Below are positions 48,305-57,627 of a stretch of 64,000 nt of DNA, piece after piece; within the stretch, counting starts at the first letter, position 1; each line of letters begins with the position of its first letter. The translations under genes and the position numbers were made by a program. This stretch comes from Streptomyces mirabilis (GTDB lineage: Bacteria > Actinomycetota > Actinomycetes > Streptomycetales > Streptomycetaceae). The notes beneath the pieces are model-generated. The model made no database searches. It was not told where the DNA came from and saw only the letters and a list, made by a program, of their open reading frames with translations. Location: NCBI RefSeq assembly GCF_018310535.1, contig NZ_CP074102.1, forward strand, positions 5,208,001 to 5,272,000, in the 5' to 3' direction.

Positions 48305-49044
48305 TCGACAACGAACCCCAGCACCTGCTCGTCCGCGCCGAGGGCGAGCCGTCTCCGTTGTACGAGCCGGAGGATCCCGAGGACCACGAGGACCTCGGCG
48401 CCTTCACCCGTAACACCCCGCTGGACGATGACGGGCTGGTCCTCCCGGCGGACTTGGCGGATGCGCTGCGTTCCTGGTCGTCGTCCCGCCCGGCGGACGG
48501 GTTCCCGTCCCGTCGGCACAGGCGGAAGCACGTCGAACGGGGCCTGGAGGTCGCCCAGGCGGTGGCGAGACACCTGGGCTCCGCATGGGTGGTGCGGTAC
48601 TGGGACGAGAGGCAGGTCAGGGCGAAGTTCGTGTGCTGGGGATGCGGACGCCTGGACTGGTCCCTCGACGAGCACGGCGCGCCCCCGCACCCGCTCCACA
48701 TCGTGGTCGAAGGCGAATTCAAGTGGTATCCGCTTCGCGCGGAGGGATTCGGAGACTTCGCACCGGACGGTCCCGTGGGCAGTCTTCATCTGTCCGAGGA
48801 ACTGGTGGCCGATCTGTACGCGTGGGCCAAGAGCATCGACACCACGGTGAACCTGGACCTGCGGGACCGGGAGGACGGTAAGTACGACGACGAGTGGGAG
48901 CGGCTGTTCCGCGAAGGGACGGAGCTGGCGAGACGCGTCGCGCGTGAGCTCGGCCCTGCCCGGAGGGTGACCTACAAAGGCCTGGCGAACGGTGGTCCGG
49001 CCGCCATGACGTCGGTCACCTGGCAAGGGGACCGGGAGATGTGA
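48301..49044 (+). CDS. Unrecognised soluble protein with a CxxC pair
   Basis: The 247-residue protein starts at GTG 48301, overlapping the previous stop as GTGA, and is thus translationally coupled. The N-terminal 45 residues are acidic (EPEDPEDHEDLG). Residue region 60-160 contains SRRHRRKHVERGLEVAQAVARHLG, then FVCWGCGRLDWS, a possible metal-binding CWGC, and IVVEGEFKWYPL. No signal peptide or membrane helix is evident. I see no known domain. Small acidic cytoplasmic proteins in such clusters are often immunity proteins, but nothing in the sequence proves it. Confidence 0.65.
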   Translation: MIDNEPQHLLVRAEGEPSPLYEPEDPEDHEDLGAFTRNTPLDDDGLVLPADLADALRSWSSSRPADGFPSRRHRRKHVERGLEVAQAVARHLGSAWVVRYWDERQVRAKFVCWGCGRLDWSLDEHGAPPHPLHIVVEGEFKWYPLRAEGFGDFAPDGPVGSLHLSEELVADLYAWAKSIDTTVNLDLRDREDGKYDDEWERLFREGTELARRVARELGPARRVTYKGLANGGPAAMTSVTWQGDREM

Positions 49045-49119
49045 AAGTCCGCTGAACGCGACCGGTGAAGTGCGGTTCGTGTATGCCGTGAGAGGCCTGA
49101 AAGGGTGGAGGGGACGACT

Positions 49120-50523
49120 GTGACGGGACGGCAGGAGCCGTACTACGTGGACTACGACGCGGACTTCGGGCTCAGTGGGCTGACCGAGGCGTTCACCCTC
49201 TCACCCGCTCCGGAGAACACCGGCGCGGCACTGGGGCTGGTCATGGCGAAGCTCGACGCGTACGACCATGAGTGTCCCGTGGGCAGCGTCGACCATCTCA
49301 GCGCGGATGAGCGGAGCATCCTCGGCTATGACATCAGCCACGACGAGTGGGGGTACGCCGACGAGCTGCGCGAGGACGTGCGCAGGCTCGTCGAGTCCCC
49401 GCTGGCGGACGAGGCGATCCGGGCCGTGTGGCGAGCGGCCGCCGGGGGCGTGTGGGATCCCACGGCGCACGGCATGAGCGCCCGTGACTGGCTGCGGCGC
49501 ATCGACGAGACCTGCGCTGCCCGCCCGCCCCGGAAGATCCCCGGGCGGCGCCCAGCACCTTCCTCGTGGTGGGGCGCCTGGCGGCCGGCGGCCGACGAGG
49601 TGCGTGACGACGTCGTCGCGGAGATACGGTCCTGTCGCGAGCAGTCGGCAGGTCCCCTCCCTTCCCCCGGCCCCCTCCCTTCCCCCGACACCCTGTCGGC
49701 CCTCGAAGAGGTGGCCGCCCGCGTGCATCCCGATCTCGGCTTCCGGCTCTTCCTCCGCGCGCTGAAGGTGCACTCCGTGCGGATCGAAAAGGCGCGCTAC
49801 GACCGGTTCCAAGTGCTCGGCCAGAGGTTCGGCCACCCCGCCGCGCTCATCGACTTCGGTCTCGACGTCGCATGGCCGCCCATCGACACCGCCCGCCGCG
49901 ATGCCACCTGGGACTTCGGGTTCTCCCACCTCGCCGGGCAGGCACATCAGGACTGGTGTGCAAACCGGGAGGAGCTCCGGAAGGCAGCCGAGGGCGACGG
50001 CATCGGGCAGACCCCGGGTTCCGCGGCGGCCGTCCTCCTGGAGGACGCGCTCCGTCTGCTGCGGTCCGCACTGCCCGACGCCGCGGTCACCGCCCTGTGG
50101 GCCGGCGCCTCGGACAGGCCAGGGAGTACCGACGGCCGGGACTGGCTTCGGCTGATCGCGGACGTGTGCCGGGAGCGGCTGAGGGAGGCCGCCCCCGCGT
50201 ACACACTCGTTGTGGCGCCCGCCCGCACCGAACTCGCCGACACGGTGCTGCGGGAAGTCCGGGAGACAGCGCCCGCGGTGGTGGACAAGGTCATCAGCCC
50301 CCACTGGCATCCTGTTCCCGCCACGGACGTCATGGACGCGCTGGAACACGTGGTCACCCGGATCGATCCCGATCTCGGGTTCCGGTTGTTCCTCCGCGTC
50401 CTGAACGCGCTGTCCGTGCGACTCACGCAGGAGCGGTACGACCGGTACGAGGCGATCGGCGAGCGCTTCGGGTACGGCGAGTATCACGTCTCCGACGTGG
50501 ATCACCTGATCGAGGCCGGCTGA
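49120..50523 (+). CDS. Unrecognised protein with an internal two-fold repeat
   Basis: The 467-residue protein starts at GTG 49120 with GGAGGGG six bases upstream. Two halves repeat: residues 83-132 (VESPLADEAIRAVW ... ARDWLRRIDETC) match 308-352 (RSALPDAAVTALW ... GRDWLRLIADVC), and 195-250 (RVHPDLGFRLFLRALKVHSV) match 405-463 (RIDPDLGFRLFLRVLNALSV). The second module also occurs once in the protein at 47882. The protein is acidic, predicted soluble and helical, with no signal peptide. LPSPGPLPSPD in the middle is itself a short repeat. Function unknown. It converges on the GH3 gene with only six bases between stops. Confidence 0.7.
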   Translation: MTGRQEPYYVDYDADFGLSGLTEAFTLSPAPENTGAALGLVMAKLDAYDHECPVGSVDHLSADERSILGYDISHDEWGYADELREDVRRLVESPLADEAIRAVWRAAAGGVWDPTAHGMSARDWLRRIDETCAARPPRKIPGRRPAPSSWWGAWRPAADEVRDDVVAEIRSCREQSAGPLPSPGPLPSPDTLSALEEVAARVHPDLGFRLFLRALKVHSVRIEKARYDRFQVLGQRFGHPAALIDFGLDVAWPPIDTARRDATWDFGFSHLAGQAHQDWCANREELRKAAEGDGIGQTPGSAAAVLLEDALRLLRSALPDAAVTALWAGASDRPGSTDGRDWLRLIADVCRERLREAAPAYTLVVAPARTELADTVLREVRETAPAVVDKVISPHWHPVPATDVMDALEHVVTRIDPDLGFRLFLRVLNALSVRLTQERYDRYEAIGERFGYGEYHVSDVDHLIEAG

Positions 50524-50529
50524 CCCGCC

Positions 50530-53463
50530 TCAGCGCAGGGTGAACGTGGACAGCCGCACACCCCCGCTCAGCACCAGGTACACGCCCGTACGGCCCTTCG
50601 TCGCGCCGGTGAGGGCGGTGGTCACCGTCGTGTAGTCGTACGGGGATGCCGTGCCGTCCGTACGAGCGGTGCCGACGAGCGGGCCGGTCGGCGAGCCCAG
50701 CCGGACCTCGACCGTGCCGGACGAACCGGCGACGCGTGCGCTGAACTCGGACGCACCAGAACCAAGTTGGGCGTCCGCGAACCTCAGCCAGGCCCCGTCG
50801 GCCGTCGCGCCCACCGCCGTCCCGCGCGCCTTCGACTCGTCGACCAGGCGGACGGAACCGGGCGAGTAGTCGTCGAAGTTCTCGGCGCGCGTCACCTTCG
50901 TGAGGTCCCGGGGTGGGATCGTCTCGCCCCGCACCGTCCATGACGTCCGGGAGCGGATGTCCGAGGACGAGGCGCCGACCAGGACGTCGTACGTGCCGCT
51001 CTCCACCACCCACTTCGAGCGGGTGACGTCCCAGTGCGCGAGGTCCTTCGCATGGACCTTCAGCCGGACGGTCTTCGTCTCGCCCGGCTTCAGGGACACC
51101 CTCGCGTACGCCTTCAGCTGCTTCAGGGGCTGCTTGTCCCTCGATGTCCGCTGGTGGGTGTAGAGCTGTACGACCTCGTCGCCCGCCCGCTTGCCCGTGT
51201 TCGTGACCGCCACCTCGTAGCCGCCGGAGACGTGCTTCAGCGTGCCGTAGCGGAACGTCGTGTACGACAGGCCGTAGCCGAACGGGTAGAGCGGCTGCCC
51301 CTGGAAGTACTGGTAGGTGCGGTCGGACTTGATGATGTCGTAGTCGAGGATCGAGGGGAGGTCCGACGTCGACCGGTACCAGGTCTGGGTGAGGCGGCCC
51401 GCCGGGTTCGTGGCGCCGTAGAGGACGTCGGCGAGCGCGTTGCCCGTCTCCTGGCCCGCGTGGGTGGTCCACAGGAGGGCCGGGACCTCCTTCTGGAGGG
51501 CGCCGAGGGTGGTCGGGTAGCTGTTCTCCACGATCACGACCGTCTTCGGGTTGGCCGCGCGCACCGCCCTGACCAGGGACTCCTGTGACGGGGCCAGGCC
51601 CATGTCCGTACGGTCGTGGTTCTCCCGGCCGTTGATCGACGGCATCGAGCCGACCACGACGACCGCCGTGTCCTTGCCCTTCACCGCGGCAACCGCCTCG
51701 TCCACACCGCTGCGGACGACGTCCTTGGAGTAGTGGGCGGCCCCCGACTTCTCGACCAGGCCCAGGGTGCCGTCGGGACCCGTCGGGCCGAGGTAGACCG
51801 GGTTCGACCACCAGGACTCGGTGGTCTCGTATCCGGCGTACCGGAGCAGGTATGTGCCGTCGTCCTGCTGCTCCAGCTCGAACTGCTGCTGGACGTACCA
51901 ACCGTTGGGCTGGACCTGGTCGTTGACGAAGTTCGACCAGTTGTAGCCGACGTACTTGCCGTTGGCGGCCGAGCGCAGGGTCACGATGCCGGAGCCCCAG
52001 TCGAACGCGTCGAACTGGGCCGCCACCCCTGTCTCGGTGCTCTCCTTCAGGGCTCCACCGGCCTGAGACGCCCCCGCCGTCACGTACTTCCCCGTCGCCG
52101 TGTCCTTCAGCGCGATGCGGTCGACGCCCTCGCTGCTCCCCACCGGGGTACCCAGCTTCGTGGCGATGCCGTCGGCGGGCGTGACCGCGTACGGCAGTGT
52201 GCCCGAGTACCAGTCCGTATAGAGGGTGTCGGCGAGCGGTCCGACCACGGCCACGTTCTTCGCCGAGGTCTTCAGGGGCAGTACGCCGTTGTTCTTGAGC
52301 AGGACCGCGCTCTCCGCCGCCGCCTTGCGGGCCAGCTCCTGGTGGGCCGGGCTGTTGATCACGGACTGGTCGATCGAGCCGTACGTGCCGCCGTTCGGGT
52401 CGAACTCGCCGAGCCGGACGCGGACGGCGAGGATGTGGGAGACGGCCGTGTCGACGTCCGACTCCTGCAACAGGCCCGCGGTCAAGGCCGACTTGACGGC
52501 CGTGGTCGTCGGGGTCGAGTCGCCGTTGTTGTCCGTGAAGCTGTCGATGCCCGCCTTGAGCGCCGCCGCGTCGCCCTCGGCGAGGGTGCCGTAGTAGTTC
52601 TGGGTGCCGGGGAGCAGGTTGCCCGGGGCGAAGGCGTCGGTGACGTTCAGGAGATCTCGGGAGGTCCACGTCCGCACGATGTCGTCCAGGTCCGGGTTCA
52701 CCGTGTCGGGGCGGCCGTTGACCAGGTTGTACGACGCCATCACGCCCGTCGTCGCGTCCGCCTCGACGGCCGGTCTGAAGGCCGCCTCGTCATACTCGTG
52801 CTGGACGCGTGGGCGCAGGTCGGAGGACGTGGTCGCGCGGTTCACCTCGTTGTTGTTGGCGAGGTAGTGCTTGAGGGTGGGGGCCGTCTTGAGGTGGTCG
52901 GGGTCGCCGCCGGTCAGGCCCTCGCCGTACGCCGTGGAGATCGAACCGGTGAGGTACGGGTCCTCAGAGTAGCCCTCCTCGTTGCGTCCCCAGCGTGGGT
53001 CGCGCAGCAGGTTGACCACGGGCGCCCACAGGTTGAGGCCCCAGCCGTCGGGGCGTTCCTGCTGGAAGCCGCGCGCCTCGTCGCCGACCGCCGAGCCGAC
53101 CTGCTGGATCAGTGCCGGGTCCCAGGTGGAGGCGAGGCCGATCGCCTGGGGGAAGACGGTCGCCCTGCCGAGCCAGGCGACGCCGTGCAGGGCCTCGGTG
53201 CCGGTGCGGAAGGACTGGATGCCGAGGCGGGGGATCGCGGGTTCGTACTGGTGGAGAAGGGAGACCTTCTCGTCGAGGGTCAGCCTCCCGAGCAGGTCGT
53301 TCACTCGTTCGGTGACGGGGAGGCGGGGGTTGCGGAAGGCGTACGCGGGGTCGTCCGCCCTCGCCGGAACGGTGGCTGTCAGACCGGCGGTCAGTGCGAG
53401 CGCCAGAACGAGGGAGGCCCGCTGTCTTCTCCTGCTTCCTCTGCTTCTCTTGCCTTTCCTCAT
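50530..53463 (-). CDS. Secreted family 3 glycoside hydrolase (beta-glucosidase/xylosidase type)
   Basis: The 977-residue enzyme has a signal peptide with probable cleavage after ARA at residue 36, a GH3 N-domain with TGTEALHGVAWLG, KHYLANNNE at 198 and nucleophile Asp276 in LLNVTDAFAP, then a GH3 C-domain (SAVLLKNNGVLPL onward, with VVVVGSMPSINGREN). A beta-trefoil-like insert (about 440-540) interrupts it, and a fibronectin-III-like domain and a terminal carbohydrate-binding-like domain (about 840-977) follow. GAGGAG lies seven bases before ATG 53463. As the last gene of an operon with alpha-xylosidase it probably removes beta-linked sugars from exported or outer xyloglucan fragments. Confidence 0.87.
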   Translation of the reverse strand: MRKGKRSRGSRRRQRASLVLALALTAGLTATVPARADDPAYAFRNPRLPVTERVNDLLGRLTLDEKVSLLHQYEPAIPRLGIQSFRTGTEALHGVAWLGRATVFPQAIGLASTWDPALIQQVGSAVGDEARGFQQERPDGWGLNLWAPVVNLLRDPRWGRNEEGYSEDPYLTGSISTAYGEGLTGGDPDHLKTAPTLKHYLANNNEVNRATTSSDLRPRVQHEYDEAAFRPAVEADATTGVMASYNLVNGRPDTVNPDLDDIVRTWTSRDLLNVTDAFAPGNLLPGTQNYYGTLAEGDAAALKAGIDSFTDNNGDSTPTTTAVKSALTAGLLQESDVDTAVSHILAVRVRLGEFDPNGGTYGSIDQSVINSPAHQELARKAAAESAVLLKNNGVLPLKTSAKNVAVVGPLADTLYTDWYSGTLPYAVTPADGIATKLGTPVGSSEGVDRIALKDTATGKYVTAGASQAGGALKESTETGVAAQFDAFDWGSGIVTLRSAANGKYVGYNWSNFVNDQVQPNGWYVQQQFELEQQDDGTYLLRYAGYETTESWWSNPVYLGPTGPDGTLGLVEKSGAAHYSKDVVRSGVDEAVAAVKGKDTAVVVVGSMPSINGRENHDRTDMGLAPSQESLVRAVRAANPKTVVIVENSYPTTLGALQKEVPALLWTTHAGQETGNALADVLYGATNPAGRLTQTWYRSTSDLPSILDYDIIKSDRTYQYFQGQPLYPFGYGLSYTTFRYGTLKHVSGGYEVAVTNTGKRAGDEVVQLYTHQRTSRDKQPLKQLKAYARVSLKPGETKTVRLKVHAKDLAHWDVTRSKWVVESGTYDVLVGASSSDIRSRTSWTVRGETIPPRDLTKVTRAENFDDYSPGSVRLVDESKARGTAVGATADGAWLRFADAQLGSGASEFSARVAGSSGTVEVRLGSPTGPLVGTARTDGTASPYDYTTVTTALTGATKGRTGVYLVLSGGVRLSTFTLR

Positions 53464-53474
53464 GTCACGGCTCC

Positions 53475-54488
53475 TCAAGAGGTCAGCGTGCGCGGTGCGG
53501 TACTCGCGCGTTCCGTCAGCCGGGGTGCGAGGAGCGTGGCCTCGGGTACGTCGGTGCCGCCCAGCTTCTTCATCAGCAGTTCCACCGCCCGCGCGCCCAC
53601 CTCGGTGGACGGGATGGCGACGGAGGTGACGGGGACACGGACGTTCTCGGCGAGCTCGTCCGGGCAGATCGCGGTGACGGAGAGGTCGACGGGAACGCGC
53701 AGGCCGAGCTGCTCGAAGGCGTCGATCAGCGGTTCCAGGACCGGTTCGTTGTGCACGACGACGCCGGTGAGCGCCGGCTGTTCGCGCAGGAGCTGTTCGG
53801 CGATCCGGCGGGCGGCGGCGGGCGAGGCCTCGCAGGGGTGGACGGAGGACGCGAGTCCGTTCCGGTCGGCCGCGGTGGTGAAGCCCTCCACCACGCGCTG
53901 GGCGAACGCCGTCCCCCGTACGTACACCTCCGGCGGTGACCCGACCAGCGCCACGACCCGGTGCCCGAGCCCCGCCAGACGCTCGACGCACAGCTCGCCC
54001 GCCGCCTTGAAGTCCAGGTCGATGCAGGTCAGCCCGGCGGGCCGGGCAGGGAACCCGATGAGGACGGAGGGGCGGTCCAGGGCGCGCAGCAGCGGCAGCC
54101 TGGGGTCGTGGAGCTGGACGTCCATCACGATCAGGGCGTCCACGAGCGCGGTGTCCGCGACCCGCCGCAGCCCCTCCTCGCCCTCCTCCTGCGTCAGCAG
54201 CAGGACGTCGTGGTCGTGTTGCCGCGCCGCCGTCACCACCGACACCGCGAACTGCATCACCACCGGCACGTGGATGCCCGCCCGCAGCGGCACCACCAGC
54301 GCCAGGACGTTGGACCGGCTGCTGGCCAGCGACCGAGCCCCCGCGTGCGGGCGGTAGCCGAGCTCGCGGATGCTGGCCTCGATGCGCTGCCGGGTCTCCT
54401 CGGAGATGGGGCGCTTGCCGCTGAGGGCGTAGGAGACGGTACTGGGGGAGACCCCGGCGTGCCGCGCCACATCGGTGATCTTCACCAT
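53475..54488 (-). CDS. LacI family transcriptional repressor of the xylosyl-glucan operon
   Basis: The 337-residue protein has an N-terminal helix-turn-helix ITDVARHAGVSPSTVSYALSG, the hinge helix region ARSLASSRSN and a periplasmic-binding-protein-like ligand domain. Start ATG 54488 shares its A with the alpha-xylosidase stop (TGATG); GTG 54491 is also possible. It lies inside the operon it presumably controls, through the palindromes at 59946-59984. The recognition helix sequence SPSTVSYAL fits the common CGAAnCGnTTCG class of operators of this family. The effector is probably a xylose- or glucose-containing oligosaccharide. Confidence 0.9.
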   Translation of the reverse strand: MVKITDVARHAGVSPSTVSYALSGKRPISEETRQRIEASIRELGYRPHAGARSLASSRSNVLALVVPLRAGIHVPVVMQFAVSVVTAARQHDHDVLLLTQEEGEEGLRRVADTALVDALIVMDVQLHDPRLPLLRALDRPSVLIGFPARPAGLTCIDLDFKAAGELCVERLAGLGHRVVALVGSPPEVYVRGTAFAQRVVEGFTTAADRNGLASSVHPCEASPAAARRIAEQLLREQPALTGVVVHNEPVLEPLIDAFEQLGLRVPVDLSVTAICPDELAENVRVPVTSVAIPSTEVGARAVELLMKKLGGTDVPEATLLAPRLTERASTAPRTLTS

Positions 54489-56794
54489 CACTCGGACTCC
54501 AGCTCCAGTTCGGGTTCCAGGTCCAGGGACAGGAACCCCGTCCCCGCCTTCGCCCGTACCTCGCGCCCGCCCGCCGCCAGCCCCCAGGGCGCCGCCGGAT
54601 CACTCGACGAGGCGCGCAGGGTGTTGCCCTCACGGACGACGGTGAACGTCACCCCGCCCACCGGCACCGTGACCTGGGCACCCCGCTCCAGGCCGTACGC
54701 GCGCAGGGTGACCCCGTCGGCGTAGACGTAGTCGGGCCGGTCGTCCACCGCGCCCACCGGGATCACCGCGCCCGGCCGCACCAGCAGCGGCACGCTCAGG
54801 AAGCCGTGCCGCTCGCGCACCCAGCGCGGACCGGTCACCGTCCGCCCTGTGAGGAAGTGGGTCCAGGTGCCGTCCGGAACGTAGTAGGAGACGTCTCCCT
54901 CGTCGCTGAAGACGGGCGCGACCAGCAGGTCCGGGCCGAGCATGTACTGCCGTTCCAGGTGCGCGCACCCCGGATCGTCGGGGAATTCGAGGACCATCGC
55001 CCGCATCATCGGCACGCCCTCCGCGTGGGCGGCGCGCGCGGCCTCGTACAGATAGGGCATGAGGCCGAGCTTCAGCCGGGTGAACAGCCGCAGCACGTCC
55101 ACGGCCTCCTCGTCGAACAGCCACGGCACCCGGTACGAGGACGAGCCGTGCAGCCGACTGTGGGAGGAGAGGAGGCCGAAGGCGATCCAGCGTTTGAAGA
55201 GGGCGGGTGTCGGCGTTCCCTCGAAGCCGCCGATGTCGTGGCTCCAGAACCCGAACCCCGACATCCCGAGGCTCAGCCCGCCGCGCAGCGACTCGGCCAT
55301 CGACTCGTACGTCGCCTCGCAGTCGCCGCCCCAGTGCACCGGGAACTGCTGGCTGCCGGCCGTCGCCGAGCGCGCGAAGACGACGGCCTCCGCCTCGCCC
55401 CGGTGCTTGCGCAGCACCTCGAAGACGGTGCGGTTGTAGAGGTAGGTGTAGTAGTTGTGCATGCGTTCCGGGTCGGCGCCGTCGGCGTACGCCACGTCGA
55501 CGGGGACCCGCTCGCCGAAGTCGGTCTTGAAGCAGTCGACGCCCTGGGCGAGCAGCGCCTCCAGTTTGGCGGCGTACCAGTCGCGGGCGGCCGGGCTGGT
55601 GAAGTCGACCAGTGCCATGCCCGGCTGCCATAGGTCCCACTGCCACACACTGCCGTCGGGCTTCCTGAGCAGATGGCCCAGGGCCTTGCCCTCCGCGAAG
55701 AGCGGGGAGCGCTGCGCGATGTACGGGTTGATCCAGACGCAGATGTGCAGGCCCTTGTCCTTCAGCCGGGTCAGCATGCCTTCCGGGTCGGGGAACACGC
55801 GCGGGTCCCACTGGAAGTCGCACCAGTTGAACTCGCGCATCCAGAAGCAGTCGAAGTGGAAGACGGAGAGGGGGAGTTCGCGCTCCCGCATGCCGTCGAT
55901 GAAGGAGGTGACGGTGGCCTCGTCGTAGGAGGTGGTGAAGGACGTCGACAGCCACAGGCCGAAGGACCAGGCGGGTGGGAGGGCCGGGCGGCCGGTGAGC
56001 TGCGTGTACTTGCGCAGGATGTCCTTCGGGGTCGGCCCGTAAATCACGTAGTACGTCAACTGCTGTGTCTCGGCGCTGAACTGGACCCGCGAGACCGCTT
56101 CCGAGGCGACCTCGAAGGAGACCCGGCCCGGATGGTCGACGAAGACTCCGTAGCCCGCGTCCGTCAGATAGAACGGCACGTTCTTGTAGGCCTGCTCGGT
56201 GGCGGTGCCGCCGTCGGCGTTCCACATGTCCACGACCTGGCCGTTCTTGACGAGCGGGCCGAAGCGCTCGCCGAGGCCGTAGACCTGGGTGCCGACCCCG
56301 AGGTTCAGCTGCTCGCGCAGATAGTGGGCGCCGGTCGCGTCCCGCATGATGCCCATGCCCTTGGGGCCGCTGGTGGTGAGGACGCGGCCGTGGGCGAGGA
56401 AGTCGACGTGCCAGGGGGTGGTGCGGGCGACCCGGACGGACAGGGCGCCCGCGGTGAGGGTCGCGTGCTCGTCGTCGTGCTCCACGGTGGGGGTGGTGTG
56501 CTTTTCCGGGGGACAACCCCCAGACCCCCGGACGCTACGGTGGAGTTCGAAGCGGGGGCCGCGCGGTTCCTCGCCCTGGAAGTGCGTGAACGTGACGCCG
56601 ATGACGTCCGGCATCGGCGCGTGCGCGCTGATCGTCACGACCGGTCCCTTCAGCAGGTCGCCGCGGTGGCGGATGGGCTGGGTCGGCGCGTGGATGTCGA
56701 GGGTTCCCTGTGCTGCGCTGACGTCGAGGACCTCGACCGGGTGGGCCGCGGTGACGCCTTCGCGCAGCAGCCAGTAGCCGTCGGTGAACTTCAC
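54488..56794 (-). CDS. yicI: Family 31 alpha-xylosidase (YicI type)
   Basis: The protein is 768 residues, close to E. coli YicI (772), and begins MKFTDGYWLLREGV like it. Catalytic nucleophile Asp425 lies in CFKTDFGERV and acid/base Asp491 in HWGGDCEATYESM; both contexts are those of the xylosidase branch of GH31. YicI releases alpha-linked xylose from isoprimeverose and xyloglucan fragments. There is no signal peptide, so it acts in the cytoplasm on imported oligosaccharides. The start is GTG 56794 with AAGGGG upstream; the permease stop is 11 bp before. The lacI gene follows by TGATG overlap. Confidence 0.93.
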   Translation of the reverse strand: MKFTDGYWLLREGVTAAHPVEVLDVSAAQGTLDIHAPTQPIRHRGDLLKGPVVTISAHAPMPDVIGVTFTHFQGEEPRGPRFELHRSVRGSGGCPPEKHTTPTVEHDDEHATLTAGALSVRVARTTPWHVDFLAHGRVLTTSGPKGMGIMRDATGAHYLREQLNLGVGTQVYGLGERFGPLVKNGQVVDMWNADGGTATEQAYKNVPFYLTDAGYGVFVDHPGRVSFEVASEAVSRVQFSAETQQLTYYVIYGPTPKDILRKYTQLTGRPALPPAWSFGLWLSTSFTTSYDEATVTSFIDGMRERELPLSVFHFDCFWMREFNWCDFQWDPRVFPDPEGMLTRLKDKGLHICVWINPYIAQRSPLFAEGKALGHLLRKPDGSVWQWDLWQPGMALVDFTSPAARDWYAAKLEALLAQGVDCFKTDFGERVPVDVAYADGADPERMHNYYTYLYNRTVFEVLRKHRGEAEAVVFARSATAGSQQFPVHWGGDCEATYESMAESLRGGLSLGMSGFGFWSHDIGGFEGTPTPALFKRWIAFGLLSSHSRLHGSSSYRVPWLFDEEAVDVLRLFTRLKLGLMPYLYEAARAAHAEGVPMMRAMVLEFPDDPGCAHLERQYMLGPDLLVAPVFSDEGDVSYYVPDGTWTHFLTGRTVTGPRWVRERHGFLSVPLLVRPGAVIPVGAVDDRPDYVYADGVTLRAYGLERGAQVTVPVGGVTFTVVREGNTLRASSSDPAAPWGLAAGGREVRAKAGTGFLSLDLEPELELESE

Positions 56795-56805
56795 GCCCAC
56801 ACCCC

Positions 56806-57627
56806 TTACTTGACCGCGCCCACGGCGATGCCGCGGGTCAGAGTCCGCTGGAAGACGAGGAAGAAGACGATCGCGGGGAGCACGCCCAGGAGGGCCGCCG
56901 CGTTGGTCATGGTCGCGTCCATCAGGCGCTGGCCCTGGAGGACGCCGAGCGCCACCGACACCGTCTGGTTGTCGTTGGAGATCAGCATGACCAGCGGCAG
57001 CAGGAACTCGTTCCAGGTCCAGATGAAGAAGAAGACCAGGAGGACGCCGATGGTGGGGCGGCTGACCGGCACCACGATCCGCCACAGCACCTGCCACTTG
57101 TTCGCCCCGTCGATCCGGGCGGCCTCGATGATCTCGCGCGGGAACCGCCCGAGGACGGAGGACAGGAGGTACGTGCCGAAGGCCGCCTGGACGACCGTGA
57201 ACACGATGATCACGCTGAGCCGGGTGTCGTAGAGGCCCGCCTGCTTGCTCAGGTAGTAGATCGGGTAGACCAGCGCCTCCTGCGGCAGCATGTTCGCCAG
57301 CACGAAGAAGGCGAGGACCCAGGTGCGGCCCTTGATGCGGCCGATGCCGATCGCGTACGCGTTCAGGACGGACAGCACGGCGGCGCCGATCGCCACCGAG
57401 CCGGAGATCAGGATCGAGTTGACCAGCTTCTGGCCGTAGTCGACGCGCTGCCAGAAGTCCTTGAGGCCGTCGAGGTAGAGGCCGTGGGGAAGGCTGAGGG
57501 GCCCGTTCGACGAGTACTCGGCCGGGGACTTGACCGCGTTGATCGCGACGATGCCGAACGGCAGCACCATGAACAGGGCCGCGATGATCAGGGCCACGAG
57601 GACGGGATAGCGGCGTACGGCGGTCAT
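56806..57627 (-). CDS. Carbohydrate ABC transporter permease (MalG type)
   Basis: The 273-residue protein has six predicted helices and the EAA loop FPREIIEAARIDGANKWQVL. The end GIAVGAVK is typical of MalG-type sugar permeases. ATG 57627 overlaps the preceding permease stop as ATGA. With its partner at 57624-58601 it forms the membrane channel of the oligosaccharide importer; no ATPase gene is in the operon, so a shared MsiK-like ATPase is inferred. Confidence 0.92.
   Translation of the reverse strand: MTAVRRYPVLVALIIAALFMVLPFGIVAINAVKSPAEYSSNGPLSLPHGLYLDGLKDFWQRVDYGQKLVNSILISGSVAIGAAVLSVLNAYAIGIGRIKGRTWVLAFFVLANMLPQEALVYPIYYLSKQAGLYDTRLSVIIVFTVVQAAFGTYLLSSVLGRFPREIIEAARIDGANKWQVLWRIVVPVSRPTIGVLLVFFFIWTWNEFLLPLVMLISNDNQTVSVALGVLQGQRLMDATMTNAAALLGVLPAIVFFLVFQRTLTRGIAVGAVK

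Noticed and set aside
47780..50530. A right-hand attachment site matching the tmRNA 3' end, marking an island
   Set aside because: I found no second copy of the T-loop/acceptor sequence between 47806 and 50530 and no integrase gene, so an island boundary is not shown here.
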